From: Suillus spraguei | Lineage: Eukaryota; Basidiomycota; Agaricomycetes; Boletales; Suillaceae | Assembly (NCBI GenBank): GCA_016800925.1 | Contig: JABCPU010000307.1 | Coordinates: 1 to 64,000, forward strand | Direction: 5' to 3' | DNA: 64,000 bases | Shown here: positions 48,707-60,827 of the stretch, piece by piece | Position numbering within the stretch: position 1 is the stretch's first letter | How the letters are laid out: each line of letters opens with the position of its first letter | The notes under the pieces: model-generated | The model's input: the letters and a program-made list of their open reading frames with translations, nothing else | Database searches by the model: none | Told to the model about the DNA's origin: nothing | Program-made: the position numbers and the translations under genes

Positions 48707-49484
48707 TGCAATTTTATGTATACACCAAACTCAACGTTTGGATACGACGCGACCATTGGGTTCACAGCATGGGCCAACAACCCAGGCAAAAAAGACGCTT
48801 GCGCATGTCCTTATTATCACATTCACCCATTCTCTCTATCATTACTTGTAGGTCGTTGCTCAACTCAGAGCTGCTGGTGCCATCATCTTCGTGAAGACCA
48901 ATGTACCGCAGACAATGCTCGCGTTCGAATGCTCTAATCCTCTCTGGGGTCGCACGACAAACCCATGGAACAACAAGTATACATGCGGAGGCAGCTCTGG
49001 TGGAGGTTCGTCATATGCTTGTGAATATCTTAGTAAATAACAACGTCTGGCACTAGAGGGAGCTTTACTTGCCATGGACGTATCCGCCTTGGGCATCGGT
49101 TCTGATATCGGAGGAAGCTTGCGCATCCCAGCATCGTATTGCGGTGTGTACTCTTTGAAGCCAACGGCTGAACGTGTTAGTTCTATTGGTACACAAGGAA
49201 GGTGATGTTCTCGATTCTTCCAACTAAGACGATAACTGGCTTTGTCTTACAGCCGTCCGGCCTGGATTCGAAGCAATTCGATCTTCTCATGGGTCATTAG
49301 CGCGGTTAGTCGCTACCTGCATCACTTGGCTCATTCTCGACTATTTTCTAGGTCTGTTCAGGACTGTGAATTGTTCTGCAAAACTATCTTTGGCCAAAAA
49401 GGACTCGTCTCACCAGAATGTTCCCATGCCGTACCACGCTGTCGAGCTCCCTTCCAAGCTTCGCTTTGGCTATTACCTGTCAGG
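48707..49484 (+). pseudogene. Amidase 5' part with signature, right-arm copy
   Basis: Amidase signature family. It begins inside the core (FGYDATIGFTAWANNPGKKD), then an intron ending at 48853, VVAQLRAAGAIIFVKTNVPQ (with the conserved Lys), AFECSNPLWGRTTNPWNNKY, CGGSSGG, an intron to about 49054, [20 protein letters not shown] (the Ser of GSDIGGS is the usual nucleophile) and [20 protein letters not shown]. After a further intron it reads ARSVQDCELF-type sequence and HAVELPSKLRFGYYLS, and stops matching at 49484. From 49485 it runs straight into the cysteine-rich gene. The missing 3' half has its counterpart at 24499-25423. Confidence 0.88.
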
Positions 49485-51806
49485 AACAGGCGTGTCATTT
49501 TGTGGAACTCTATTCCTGATGTCAGCCAGCTCCCTGCGAGCGCCTCAGGGTCCCTGTCGTTGCTCAACCTGCAATCGTCATCCTGTTCGCCGGTTTGTTC
49601 CGGAGATGGCATTTGCTCCTCTTCTGGGACGTGTCAATGTCCAAGCGGATTCACCGGTTCATCTTGCGAGGCGTGCTCGTCTGGTTTCTTCGGACCGGAG
49701 TGTCAGGCCTGTCCGTCAGGGTGTACTTCATGCGATGATGGAATCTCGGGCACGGGACGTTGCTTGGTGCCAGTAGTGTCAAACCTGCCATCGAGTTGCA
49801 ATTGTATCAATGGCGAATGTGGCGCTAACGGACAGTGTACCTGTCTTAGTGGTTGGACCTCGGCGTCAAACGGAACTCAATGTGCTGCATGTGCGGCCGG
49901 TTTCTTTTTAGCTACAAACGGGAACTGCGAAAGTCAGTTACGATACATTCTTTTTCTGTCTCACCAATCTCATCTTTGATTTCAGTTTGTCAGTTGGGTT
50001 GTCAACAGTGTGCTGATGGCACCGGGGACTGCATTACTTGCGCGTCCGGCTTTACTCAGGACGGGAACGACCGCACAATGTGCGATGCCATTCCGCAAAC
50101 TACGTCAAATAGCACGACTTGTCCTACCGGAAGTTACGGTGCTGGGTCTAGTTGCGCGATTTGTTCACCGCTTTGCACGACTTGTACCGGGCCAAATTCG
50201 AACGATTGTGTCATTTGCGGATCCGGCACGTACAAGTTTAATGGGTCATGCGTGACGACCAGTTCTGGGGGTGTTTGCTCAGGCTCCAATATGATTGCCA
50301 ACAATGACAAGCATGAGTGCGACAGTAAGTGTATCCCACTGTGCATTGACGTGTACTCAATATGTAATTCTCAGCTTGTGGACCGAAGTGCACGACCTGC
50401 CAGATATCCAATTTCAATGTGGCATCTACCGTCAATCAAGCTCAGTGTACTGGCTGTCTTCCTGGTTTTGTCTTGTCACAAGGGCAGTGTGTGACAGGTT
50501 GTCCATCTGGTACTTTCCTATCTCCTCAAGATAATTTGACGTGTCCAGGTACGGACTGTCTCAATTCGATTGATTACTAAATTAGACTGATGTCGTCATG
50601 TATTCAGCTTGTTCTTCATCCTGTAGTAGCTGTGCGGGAAGCGCTACCACCTGCTTGACATGCGCGAACAACTTGCTAGCTTCAAACGGGCAGTGCGTCA
50701 GTTCTTGTCCCTTCAACACGTTAAGTTCTTCCGGGTCCTGCGTTTCCTGCCATCCAGACTGTGCAACATGTTCAGGTGCATCCTTTAACCAGTGCACAAG
50801 TTGCAACAAAGCACTCCCTGTCCTTACAAGTGGTCGCTGTCTCGCTACTTGCAGTCAGAAGCAGTATTTCGACACAACGTCCTCAACATGCCAGTCTTGC
50901 GATTCCAGCTGTGCTAGCTGTTCAGGCGCCGGTCCGAATAACTGCCTCGCTTGCTCAAGTTCTAGTCAAGTTTTGCGTGGGGGTGCTTGCACGTCAGCTA
51001 ACTGCACCAGCGGTACAAGTGTTATCCCAAGTCTTGGGGCGTGCCTTTCAGAACTTGTACAAGTCTTACCTTCTGGTACCAGTTCAGGCTCGCTTCCCTC
51101 AGGGCTATCGACTCCTATTACAACCACAACCCAACGATTGCAGTGGTGGGAGATTTTACTCATGGCGCTTGGATGTGCTTTCATCTTTGTGGCCTTTTTA
51201 TACTGCTGGCGGCGCCGAGCTCGCAAGCAGCGAGCAAAGGAGACAGCAGCATTTGCGTCTGCTAAGGCCCTCCACAAGCAAAACTGGAGATGGCGACTTG
51301 CCCGCTTTGGAGAGAGGCTTTTTGGGCACAATCGTAGCACGCGGCCTGAGACGGAGGAAATTGCTTTATGGAAACTGCGCGCTGCGGAGGAGGCACGGCA
51401 CCATAAGGAAATGGAGACGCTTATGGGCGCACACGAGCACTCTCGCTCGGGATCGAGCCGATCTCCTTCGCTTCATCTCTACAACCATCGCGAATCATAT
51501 GATTACTCCGATGTTAATAGGCTATCAGGTTCCCTGTATTCCCAAACGACAGGGAATGTTCGTTCCAGACCCGAACCTCGGCAGCCTGTCAAATCGGACC
51601 CTTTGAGTTCTCGATTTTCGACAACGACACTTGGATCTTCGGTACCCAAGAAATCAAACGTGTTGAAACGTCAGCTACTGCCTTCTAAACCGCTAACCGC
51701 CGCCGAGTCGTACGCTGCGTCCGTAAGGCAGTCCCCGGAACCTGACCCATCGCATTGGATCACACCTACAAATACGGGCGGATCTCGCAACCCTTTCCGT
51801 AAATAA
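49485..51806 (+). CDS. Cysteine-rich (furin/EGF-like) single-pass membrane protein, 5' truncated
   Basis: Extracellular cysteine-rich repeats lead to one membrane helix and a basic cytoplasmic tail. Reading starts at VILWNSIPDVSQLPASASGS without a signal peptide, then CSSSGTCQCPSGFTGSSC (EGF-like), NCINGECGANGQCTCLSGW, and furin-like CxxC repeats (CSPLCTTCTGPNSNDC, CHPDCATCSGASFNQC, CDSSCASCSGAGPNNC). The helix is WWEILLMALGCAFIFVAFLY at about 51160, followed by CWRRRARKQR. Introns: 49933-49985, 50325-50374, 50549-50607. The stop is at 51804-51806. Such proteins are known in agaricomycetes as hypothetical receptor-like proteins; the ligand is unknown. The first exon with the signal peptide is replaced by amidase sequence, so correct secretion is doubtful. 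The rest of the frame is intact. Confidence 0.85.
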
Positions 51807-52425
51807 GCAATGTCTTCTCATAATTCTGCATGGACCTGGAGTATCAGACTGGATCTTACCTACCACGATCTTTACAACCACGCACATTGTATACATTTTT
51901 TTCGTCGCTATATTGTAGCTTACGACTACGATCTTGATTACTAGTAGCTCTTAAATAACGCAAGTCGTATGTAGTGTAATGTATCACTTTTTCAAGTCTA
52001 GCTATCTGTGCGGACACTGGTTTTAAGCTTTACATAAGTTTGTTGCCCTTTGCGTTCGTCCTTCAACGGAGGTTTCCCATTGTGCCTGTGTTGCATCGAA
52101 TGACCGCGCGAAACTCCGCAACCAAACACAGGATTGCGGGAGTTAACTATATCCCATCACGTTGAATTGCCAGGTGCCCATCTCCGTCCTAAACTTTCAA
52201 TGTGGTACTGGCACGGTGACGTTTGACGCCACGCGTATACGCACGCCGCACGGCTTTCATACAAAGACACCAAATTTATTGATATATGTCATTAATTAAT
52301 GTTGAACTTTAACGCCCAGTACTGCACATGACAGCAGCAATGACTTATAAGCGGTCCGACAGCAAAGTGGGGATTCCGCTTCCCCACATTTCTCCTGCGC
52401 TTACTTCTTTTGTGACTGGCGCCTC

Positions 52426-53889
52426 ATGGGTGGAAGCCCCGAATGCTCCTGCTATACCGGTCCTACATCATTTGCCTCCTTCGGCGATATCCCTGGCAAT
52501 CTGTGTAGTCCTACAGATGATTGGCCACGTCCCTTTCGAAATTTGAACCATGACGCTGCCTGGGATCACCTGGCGGCAGCCTCCAACCTCCACAGCGTCA
52601 AATTTGACCCGACGGGACGGTGGCGTGCAGATGCCCTCAACTTCCAACCTTGCGCTGAGACTCCCTCGCAAGACCGTTATGCAATTCAGCAGATACATAT
52701 TCAGGGACGCGTTTGGACCCTGTCTGCAGTTTTTGATGGTAGGCACAAGTTTTGAGAATGTGCTTGGTCATTGTGTCATTACCAGGAATTATCCACAGGT
52801 CACCTGGGTAGCCATACCGTTGAGCATGTGGCCCATCACATGCCTATCATTGTGCGGGAACACTTGGAGTTGATCACTCGGAAACACGGTGACCGTGTTG
52901 TACCGCCGCCTTTAATTGCGGACATGTTTTCGATGGCCATTCGCGCTTTTGATGACGCCATCGCCAATGACGTCCTGGAACTTTTCCCGGACGGTTTGTC
53001 ATCTTTATCTCGCTTGTCGGACTTGCAGATCCAGGGAGTTCTCGATGACCAACTTTCCGGAGGCCAAAATTACACGAAGGCAAGGCTGTGCTTGTATGGT
53101 ACTACTGCACTCGTAGCTCTTGTTGACCCTGATCACCAAAATCTATGGCTTGCCAACCTGGGTGACTGCCAAGGACGTACGTAAAGTGTGACGATATTGT
53201 CCATCGTGACGGCTAACTTTTGAATTCAAGTGATGGTCTCAGAGACTGATCAAAAATCGTGGAACGTGGAAGTTTTGACGCAATTTCATAACGGGGAAAA
53301 TCCGCTTGAGGTCCAGCGCGTCATGAATGAGCACCCTGGTGAGCCGGAGTGTATTGTGGATAGTCGTGTGCTTGGAGCTATTGCACCCTTTCGATGCATG
53401 TTACATTCATATTTTCATACTTTACTATCCGCTGACCTACTCGATGATTGAACAGGTCTGGGAGACACCCCCTTCAAACAACCACCCGAGTTCACCCGAC
53501 GTATTCTCTATAATTTATATCCTGGTCAGCACGACACATCTCCTTGGGAAGAGTTCTTGATGAGGAACCATACGCCTCCATATGTTTCGTCCACTCCGGA
53601 AGTCACGCATTATCCCCTTGATCCATCCCCCCGAGCTCCTCGCAAATATCTTATACTCTGTTCAGATGGGTTCACAGACATATGTGGCACAAATCAACGT
53701 GCGATTGTTGATCAGTGGGCTCGTGCAGCCGCACGCAGTAACTCAAGAGAGCTAGATGAAAAGAGTCTGGCCCTCCGACTGCTTTGGCAGGCGCTTGGTA
53801 ATGATCCGACGAGCGTATCTCGTGTTCTGACTTTGAACATGGACTCACCTTGGTTAGATGATGTGTCTATTGTTGTACAGTGTTTATAA
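52426..53889 (+). CDS. PP2C-type (metal-dependent) Ser/Thr phosphatase
   Basis: A PP2C-family phosphatase. The DGH metal-binding motif is split by the intron 52739-52798 (LSAVFDG | HLGSHTVEHV). Further motifs are ALVALVDPDHQNLWLANLGD (near 53120), an intron 53177-53230, a third intron near 53395-53455, LILCSDGFTD (53660) and WLDDVSIVVQCL before the stop at 53887-53889. Order and spacing resemble the fungal pyruvate-dehydrogenase-phosphatase-like group, but the target is unknown. The chosen start (MGGSPECSCYTG) is the first ATG in the frame; a longer N-terminus beginning at 52328 (MTAAMTYKRSDSKVGI) would need a frame change. It is the least damaged gene of the arm. Confidence 0.88.
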
Positions 53890-54109
53890 TGTATCATAGC
53901 GATAGTCTGAAGAGCCTACTTATTCTACGTTAACGTGCCTGCTAACCCACATGGCAATGTGGAGTGGAGTGGTTTATTTGCAATTTGTTTGGACCTCCAA
54001 CAAATAAAGACAAACAACGCTTGCTTCACTGGTTACCGGGTTGTCGTACAGGACACGGAGACCACATGCTTGCCTCTTCCTAAATCATTGTATTGCCTTA
54101 CGGAGGTTG

Positions 54110-54487
54110 ATGGTGAAACCATTTCAATCGTCTGCGTCTACTGATTCCTCCGACCTTTTTGGTCCCGGTGATCCAGAGTTCCTCGAGGCTCTCAGGAACG
54201 TGGTGCTACCCGGAGATCAAATCACAGCTCCCCAAGAGTCCCTGAATCGCAAGCGTCTCCGTGATGAAAGCGATGAGCAGCAAGTTGGGGCGACATCACA
54301 CGGGACCTTGACCCATGGACTTGGTGACACTGAAGGTAATCCTGAGATTTACGGCGCATCTCGCTTTGGACATTTCGGAGAGTACATGCATCGCAAGCGC
54401 GCCAAACTGCAGATACAAAATGCAACCCTTGATGCAAGCCAAGACGTGGGTGCCAGAAAAAAAATCTTTAGCGGTCTTTCAATATAT
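54110..54487 (+). pseudogene. REV1: REV1 first coding exon, cut before the BRCT domain
   Basis: Starts at ATG 54110 (MVKPFQSSASTDSSDLFGPG) and reads DPEFLEALRNVVLPGDQ, RKRLRDESDEQ, SRFGHFGEYMHRKRAKLQIQ, NATLDAS and KIFSGLSIY. The FGEYMxRKRAKLQIQN...IFSGLxIY block is the conserved stretch immediately before the BRCT domain of fungal REV1. At 54488 a GTGCGT donor follows, but the sequence then passes into an unrelated gene within 25 bases, too short for an intron. The 3' part of REV1, also lacking BRCT, is at 27032-29830. Confidence 0.85.
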
Positions 54488-54519
54488 GTGCGTATCTGCA
54501 TTGTTACCGCAGGAATGCA

Positions 54520-55381
54520 GGGCCTCAACTATGCTTTGGGACCCCTGGTCCAACGGTGGCAGATCACAATTTCTGCTTTTGCTCTCCGAAGTGTGCTCGT
54601 GCGGATGCCATGACCTCCCTCGGGGGAGACGATTCACACTATCGGAAAATCGTGCGGAAGGCGTATGTCAGCTGCGGTGCTCGGCCGCCCGCCATATACA
54701 AGCGCAAGACAAGGGAGAAAACACCGATTGCGAAGCATGTTCCAGCCATCCCTCAACCTGCTGGTGCAACACATCAACACAATAAACTAGATATGGGCGG
54801 CCAGTATGATGGGCCTGCTAAAATAAGAAAAGGTCTTTCCTACACTGGCTCAAGCGACGGCTGCCGTTCTTGCTCGAAAGGCAAAGCAGGGAAGCGAAGC
54901 CACGGTTGAGATTTCGGTACAAGCTCCCCAAGTCACCGCTCAGATATCCTACGACGTCCTTGCCCTTGCCCTGCCTATCCAAAAACTTAGTCCAGAGCTC
55001 GATCGAGGTGCTCATAAATCACCGATGACACGATTGCGTGGTGCGCCGCAGCAAAGTTCATCATTAAAAATCGATCACAAGACCGTTGACGTCAGAAGTC
55101 AACCATCAATCCTTCACCCGGTAGCCGAAGAAAGAGGGAGGGCGAATGGCGGTAATGCTCCTCTTCCTCAAAAGCTGGATCGTCACGCGACTCCACGACC
55201 TCTACGACCAGTCCTTCTAGATACGACCGCTGCAATCTGCCCTCCGAGTAGCCTTCGCGGCTCGACCTCATTTGCAGGTTGGGACAGCCCAGCTGAACGT
55301 CGCGATCGTGCTTCAGAGGGCGAATCTCTCAAGGAAGTATTCGCCCAACTTGAGGACATTCGAGCTTGGATTGAGGGATGA
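54520..55381 (+). CDS. 5'-truncated uncharacterised gene with a Cys motif
   Basis: Directly behind the REV1 exon. The frame MADHNFCFCSPKCARADAMT gives CxCSPxC, SHYRKIVRKAYVSCGARPP and YKRKT (54556-54909). It then passes to a second frame through an AT..QATAAVLARKAKQ segment into MTRLRGAPQQSSSLKI and AQLEDIRAWIEG (55025-55381). The start resembles a zinc-finger protein lacking its N-terminal half (CxxC..FCSPxCAR), but I cannot name the family. It is disordered and rich in Pro, Arg and Ser after that. A splice or frame change near 54900-54990 is required. Confidence 0.55.
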
Positions 55382-55974
55382 AATGGAATGCCAGACTCTA
55401 ATTAGAGGTCGCACGGGGTGTGATTGGATAAATTAGACATCGCTGGGAAACGTCGATAATACTCCGGTCCCAGGAGCAAAGGTTTTGTTGGCGTTGGTTT
55501 GATACCGGCTGACAGCATTTTTACGGCGTATGGACCCTCGAGGTTCATCTCAAATAAGCCTAGTCATTCGCCGGAACCTTGTAATAGTCTATCTATGAAA
55601 TCGAATTAACCTTCACATCTCGCGAGGGTCGTCTCAGAAACATGAGATTGTATATCCTCGAGGTGCGCACATATCAGCCTAGAATCTGAACAGATTAACC
55701 AAAACTATCCTCCATTCGGGCATGTATTCCATATCGATGGAGCTCTGATCTTAAGTCTGAGGTTGATGCATTCAAATATGACTCTCCAGCTTTTTACTCG
55801 CTGACTAGCGCCATAAAATGATAGGCATACATACAAAGATCTAAGGCATGCTCACGGTCTGAAATGAAGGTCCACGTTGACGATAGAAATGGTGGACATG
55901 CCCACTTCTGCGCATCCTTCAAGTATCAACTTAAAGCGAAATACGACACTTGAAAAGATGGAGGGACAAGACGT

Positions 55975-57480
55975 AAAGTACCAGCACAATGCTTTACTCA
56001 ATCTTTGTATTGAATTCAACAAGACATCACCTTGCTTTATGACCTTGTCGTACTGTACATTCTTGAGTGATGGCCGCGTCGTCTCTGCAATACCGCGCAC
56101 TTTGTCAATAGTGCAATGCAAACGCCCGTTGGCGATAAATTGTGAAAGCTCACTAGAAGATACGCTCAGAGAGGTGCAAGGTACAGGTGCAGATAGTAAA
56201 TACCTGTCAACAAACTCGACGCTGACGCCGAATGCACCGCTAAGACTCTCAAGAGTGAGGCTGTGGTAGGACTCCAGAAGTTGGCTGTATGCCAAAATCC
56301 GCATTTCTCGTAAATAGTAGCGGGTATGAGGCGAGAGGAGTCGCGAGGGCAGGAGATACGTCTGCTCAAGGGTCGCTGTGGGCGTGGACAAAGCATGTCA
56401 GTTATGATCAATCACGTCAGACAAGTATAATGAGGCTAGACAAGAACTTCGGAAGTGGATTGTAGGTGCGAAGAAACGTACCGAGGGCGACGAAGAATTT
56501 TGCGTAATGGCAGTCGTAAAGATTGTTTAAGAGATCTCCAATGATCGGGATTTCAGGCAAAACGGAGATAACCTCCAGTGCGGTGATGAGCTCAGGAGAT
56601 AAGGTCAGCAGTGGAAGACCCCAGGAGAACGAACATACCTGCGTCTTGAGATCTACTCATTTGAGGGTGAGAGCATTTATGATGATAGTGAGAGCGACGA
56701 AGCCATTGTACGCTGTGAGTTCAGCGGCAGTGAACGTCGATAGTGCATCGAGGAGAAGTGCGCCGCCAGCCTTAAGGCGGCAGATGGGTGCCATGCAGAG
56801 CCCACGGTAGACCTTTAGACGATTACGCCTATCCCAGCCACCGCCCTCCTCGATAAATCTGGATGATGTGTTAATTCAAGATCACGGTAAAGCGCTGCGA
56901 TAGCGCACCTTTCTGTCTTGAGAAGGTTCTCAGTGATGAGGCCATTGTTGCCGAAGAAAAATCCCAGTCGGATGAGAGTGAGTGCAATATCTACCCTTGA
57001 GGCAAGGCTGGGCGTGTTCTCAAGCGCAAGTTTTTGCACTGCGACTGCGCCTTCCTACATAATGACGTTGAGCGTTATTCAGTCGTATGACTTAGTATAG
57101 GGATGGCGCACCTTGCTACCAATTCGGCTTTCAAAGTATCTGATATTTCAGACTCTCCTTCTTGCCTCTCCGCCTCTGCCAGTCTCTCATCTAGCTTCCT
57201 CAGCTCTTCTTCATTGTCTTTCTCCATCAATTCGAGCAATGCAGGATCAGACGTAAGAGCGCCTGCAGAGGTTACTAACTTATAATACGGCAACATTTCT
57301 GCGTAGACCAAAGACCAAGTCAACAACATTAAGACAACCTCATTACTTATCGTTTGCCTTGACTCCTTCAAGCAACTGTTTTCTTGCATTGTCATGAAGT
57401 CGCCCGAGTGTTGGTGAGATAAGAGTGAATAGATGCTGTGGCAGGCTAAGATTTGATATTGGAATAATTTCTTCTGCCAT
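55975..57480 (-). pseudogene. RPN7: RPN7 (26S proteasome lid subunit), right-arm copy
   Basis: Exact mirror of 37055-38560, with the same TGA (here 56657-56659) and the same missing helix. See the left-arm entry for motifs. Confidence 0.92.
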
Positions 57481-58150
57481 GACTGTCAGCGTCAGCGTCA
57501 GGGAGCTCACCTTCGATGCGTCGCACAGGCTCATATTCCCACGGTATGAAGACACATCACACTCAGTCCAAATGCAGAGAATGACTCTCCAACAAGAACG
57601 ACCTCTGTGACAAGAATGACTCACGTCTCTCCAATGGCTCTCATGCGTGGCCTCATGTAACACCCCAGCTTTGATGCTCAGAGCGCCGTTTAGATCTGAG
57701 CTAGATCCCAGCGCACGGCATACCTTTAAGATCTGAACTTGGTCAGGTGCGCCCTAGAGCTCATTCTGGCTTGAAGTGCGCAGAGTGCCATTTAGATCTG
57801 AGCTAGATCCCGGCGCACCATGCCTTCAATATTGAGCCTGCCAGAGCATCTTGCTTCATTTTCTACGCCCCTCTGCCAATCTTCTCAGACATTGATGCAG
57901 AAGATATTCTCCCCTATATCCGTCTGGTCTGCTGTTGAGTTGCACGCAAGTCTCAAACACGTTCTGTGAAGTAATACCAACTCAGGTTTTACAGTGAACC
58001 CGCTGACAAATACATAGCGTACTCGTACATAAGAATACCTCCTTATGTACACCAGTCAACGCTAAAACCATGCTGCCAACGCCCGGTAATATTGCGCCAT
58101 CAATCCTGAAGATTCCCAATAAGTGTCAAGCTTGTATCTCGACCCCTGAT

Positions 58151-58640
58151 AATCCAATATCTGCAACTTTCTACATGCGCTGGAGCTTGAGGCGTTTCTT
58201 GGCCCCAAGGATGGCTTAGATGAGAGACGGTGCATTGTCTGCAGAAACTACGCTACTCTGTACTTTGTCTTTGCCATTGATGACGCAGAAAGCGAATTGG
58301 GCATCCTAGACTTGACACAGGTGAATGTTGCCTTGCAGTCGTGCCCGTGCTGTGACGAACTGTTCTAGGTTTTTGTAGAAGGGCTCGGTCAGCACTTTGA
58401 GAATGCCTGCGAACTGGACCTAGGGTTTTATTTTGATGAAGTGAGTTCCATTAGTTTCATATGGTTACCCTCTGACAGCCAACGGTTGCGGCTGCCCAGG
58501 CGCATCATATTCTTGCAGAAATCATACAAGGCAGTATTGCCTTGGAGGCCAATGGAGATGAAATCAGCAACTCAGGTCCATAAGAGTTTTGCAGTTCATC
58601 TTCATCTCATCCATCATGATGGCCCAATTATGCATTTTCA
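58151..58640 (+). pseudogene. APS3: AP-3 complex sigma subunit (APS3) remnant, right-arm copy
   Basis: Reads SNICNFLHALELEAFLGP, CRNYATLYFVFAIDDAESEL, GILDLTQ, an intron of about 48 bases (58322-58369), VFVEGLGQHFENACELDLGF and YFDE. After an intron ending near 58500 it reads AHHILAEIIQGSIALEANGD and EISNSG. This is the order of the small sigma subunit of the AP-3 adaptor, which sorts cargo to the vacuole. The first third (the N-terminal Met-to-LSKFF part) is not found upstream, and the C-terminus ends early. Treated as a fragment. Confidence 0.85.
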
Positions 58641-59175
58641 AATTTAGTGTTCATATTTGGAATGGTCATGCACAGGGATGATATGCCTTCCTATTAATGA
58701 ATCCTTGGTAGTGAAGCTAGCTTTGAAGGCCAGAAGGAACTCATTTGCATCGGCAAATCCTTTATCTTTGGCAGTGGAGCCAGGCCCTGAAGTGGATCCC
58801 TGCAAGCTCCACTAGGATGGCTGACTGATGAGCTGGCAGGCATCACTACTTGATAAGCTGCTGGGAACAAGTTCATCGAGTAGGCAAGGTGATGCAAGGT
58901 GCATCTGGCGTCCAAACCCACTGATGCACTCCTTTTGATGGCGGCTATTGCAGTTCTTCTCAAGCTCTCCGATGAGACGGACCTCAATGTTCTCAATCAC
59001 AGCATGGAAGCTACGGTTGACTGGTTCAAAACAAATTTATATGCGTGGCTTCTCAGCTCACCGCACGCCTGGTGAGCACCTTGCGCTCTAGTTACTACTG
59101 TGATGCGCTGACAGCATGCATACAGTGTGAGTCTTACTTATGCCTATCTGCATTATTCCTAGTTAGCACAATGCT

Positions 59176-59619
59176 GACGATCCAAACTTGTTACATTTCC
59201 TCCAGATTCTTAGCTTCCGCCTACATGCAGGTAGTTCATGGCGTCCTTACTATCGCCACTTGCAACGATGGCTGCATGGAATTCTGTCAAGATCTATACA
59301 CTATATGGCTATATATTATATATATCTCAACACATTTTCATATTGTTTTGGATGTCTCATTTGATAGAATACATCACTGGAATTCCATTGCACTAACTTT
59401 TAAGGAAATTGGTGGTCAGAAACATGAGTTATGATCATTTTACTGTTAACTGAGCGATTTAACTCAATCACTATATTAGGACAGTATAACTCCATCATAG
59501 GACATCAAATATCTAACAGATGCACTGGTATATATACTATAGTGATGGGGATATATGATTTTGCACTCATTTCTAATATTGTCATATTATATCTGCTGGT
59601 CCAGGGGGAGAGGTTGAGC
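59176..59619. other. AT-rich flank outside the right arm, no gene recognised
   Basis: Unique sequence with several TATATA runs near 59305-59330 and 59530-59560. No coding or repeat structure is clear. Confidence 0.4.
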
Positions 59620-60354
59620 TATCATCTTACAAAAAATTGCTGGAGCTTCAAAACTTGGTGTGTTGTCTTCTATGACCTTCAAAGAAATGGTAAGAAGCTT
59701 GGTTGCATGGTTGATGGTGCCTGAGATGTGTATCTTCAAATGTACCTACCACTACTATAGACTCTAGGTCTATCATCTGACAAAAAATTGCTGGAGCTTC
59801 AAGACTTGGTGTATCATCTTCAGTGACCTTCAAAGTGGTGGGAAGCAGCTTTCCTAGATGATAGGTCATGTCTAGCATGTCTGACTTGAGATGGGCCTCT
59901 ACCTACTATAGGCACTAAGTCTATCATCTTACAAAAAATTGCTGGAGCTTCAAGACTTGGTGTATCATCTTCAGTGACCTTTAAAATGGTAGGAAGAAGC
60001 TTTTCTGTATGATAGGTCATGTCTAGCATGTCTGACTTGAGAGGGGCCTTTAGTAACTATAGGCACTAAGTCTATCATCTTACAAAAAATTGCTAGAGCT
60101 CCAAGACTCGGTGTATCATCTTCAGTGACCTTTAAAATGGTAGGAAGAAGCTTTTCTGTATGATAGGTCATGTCTAGCATGTCTGACTTAAGATGGACCT
60201 CTATCTACTATAAGCACTAAGTCTATCAGCTGATAAAAAATTGCTAGAGATTCAAGACTTGGTGTATCATCTTCAGTGACCTTTAAAATGGTAGGAAGCA
60301 GCTTTCCTAGATGATAGGTCATGTCTAGTATGTCTGACTTGAGATGGGCCTCTA
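59620..60354. repeat. 151-bp tandem repeat, nearly five units
   Basis: The landmark ATGATAGGTCATGTCTAGCA recurs at about 59858, 60009 and 60160, with variants near 60310; the period is 151. Other blocks are AAAAAATTGCTGGAGCTTCA, GTGTATCATCTTCAGTGACC and ATAGGCACTAAGTCTATCA. The last unit is cut by the LTR at 60355. Confidence 0.9.
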
Positions 60355-60827
60355 TGTTACGAACTGGGGTGGCGTCACCAGTGACAGTGATAAGACACAG
60401 CCGGTCTGCTGGGAAGTTCGACTACGTTCAAAGGAGAACAAGACTACTACAAGGAAATGTTCTGAGTAGGATCAAGGGTTCAATTGAAGAGTCACGACTC
60501 TAAGATGATCGGGAGAATAAAGACTAAGGCTAAGGAGTGCTTAAACTTAGAGATGATTCAGATGACTTAGGTTGGAGACCTAAGCGAAGGATATTCCAGG
60601 TAAAACCCAGTAAGATTAAAGTGAAGTATACAAGCATAATACAACATGCTTAAATAAGCCAATATGTGCACACGGACCAAGAGAGACGTGAGAATGTAAA
60701 TGCATATCCGAAGAAGGAAGGCAACTATAGTACAGATGCGTTGAGCATATGAGTCGGAATCATGTTACGTAATATACAAGATAAAGATGAGAGGAAAATG
60801 AATAGAGGGGCATGTACAATTGTAACA
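60355..60827 (-). mobile_element. Ty3/gypsy-type 3' LTR (473 bp), minus orientation
   Basis: The same LTR as the solo element at 9369-9841, here reversed. In plus orientation it begins TGTTACGAACTGGGGTGGCG and ends TACAATTGTAACA. Length 473 in both. On its inner side a purine-rich GTAAAACAGGGGTAA (minus strand) abuts the LTR, as a polypurine tract would, so this is the 3' LTR of a partial element. Confidence 0.88.

Larger units (their letters stand above)
48515..59175 (-). repeat. Right arm of the 10661-bp inverted repeat
   Basis: Reverse complement of 35360-46020. The inner border is at 48515 (TCTCAAAAGG is common to both arms; the preceding base is T here and C in the mirror). The outer border is at 59175. 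The spacer 46021-48514 (2494 bp) and both outer flanks are unique, which gives the repeat defined ends. Confidence 0.97.

Noticed and set aside
35360..59175. Treating the two arms as two separate gene sets under selection
   Set aside because: Identity covers non-coding sequence as well, so it reflects recent duplication, conversion or an assembly artefact, not coding constraint.
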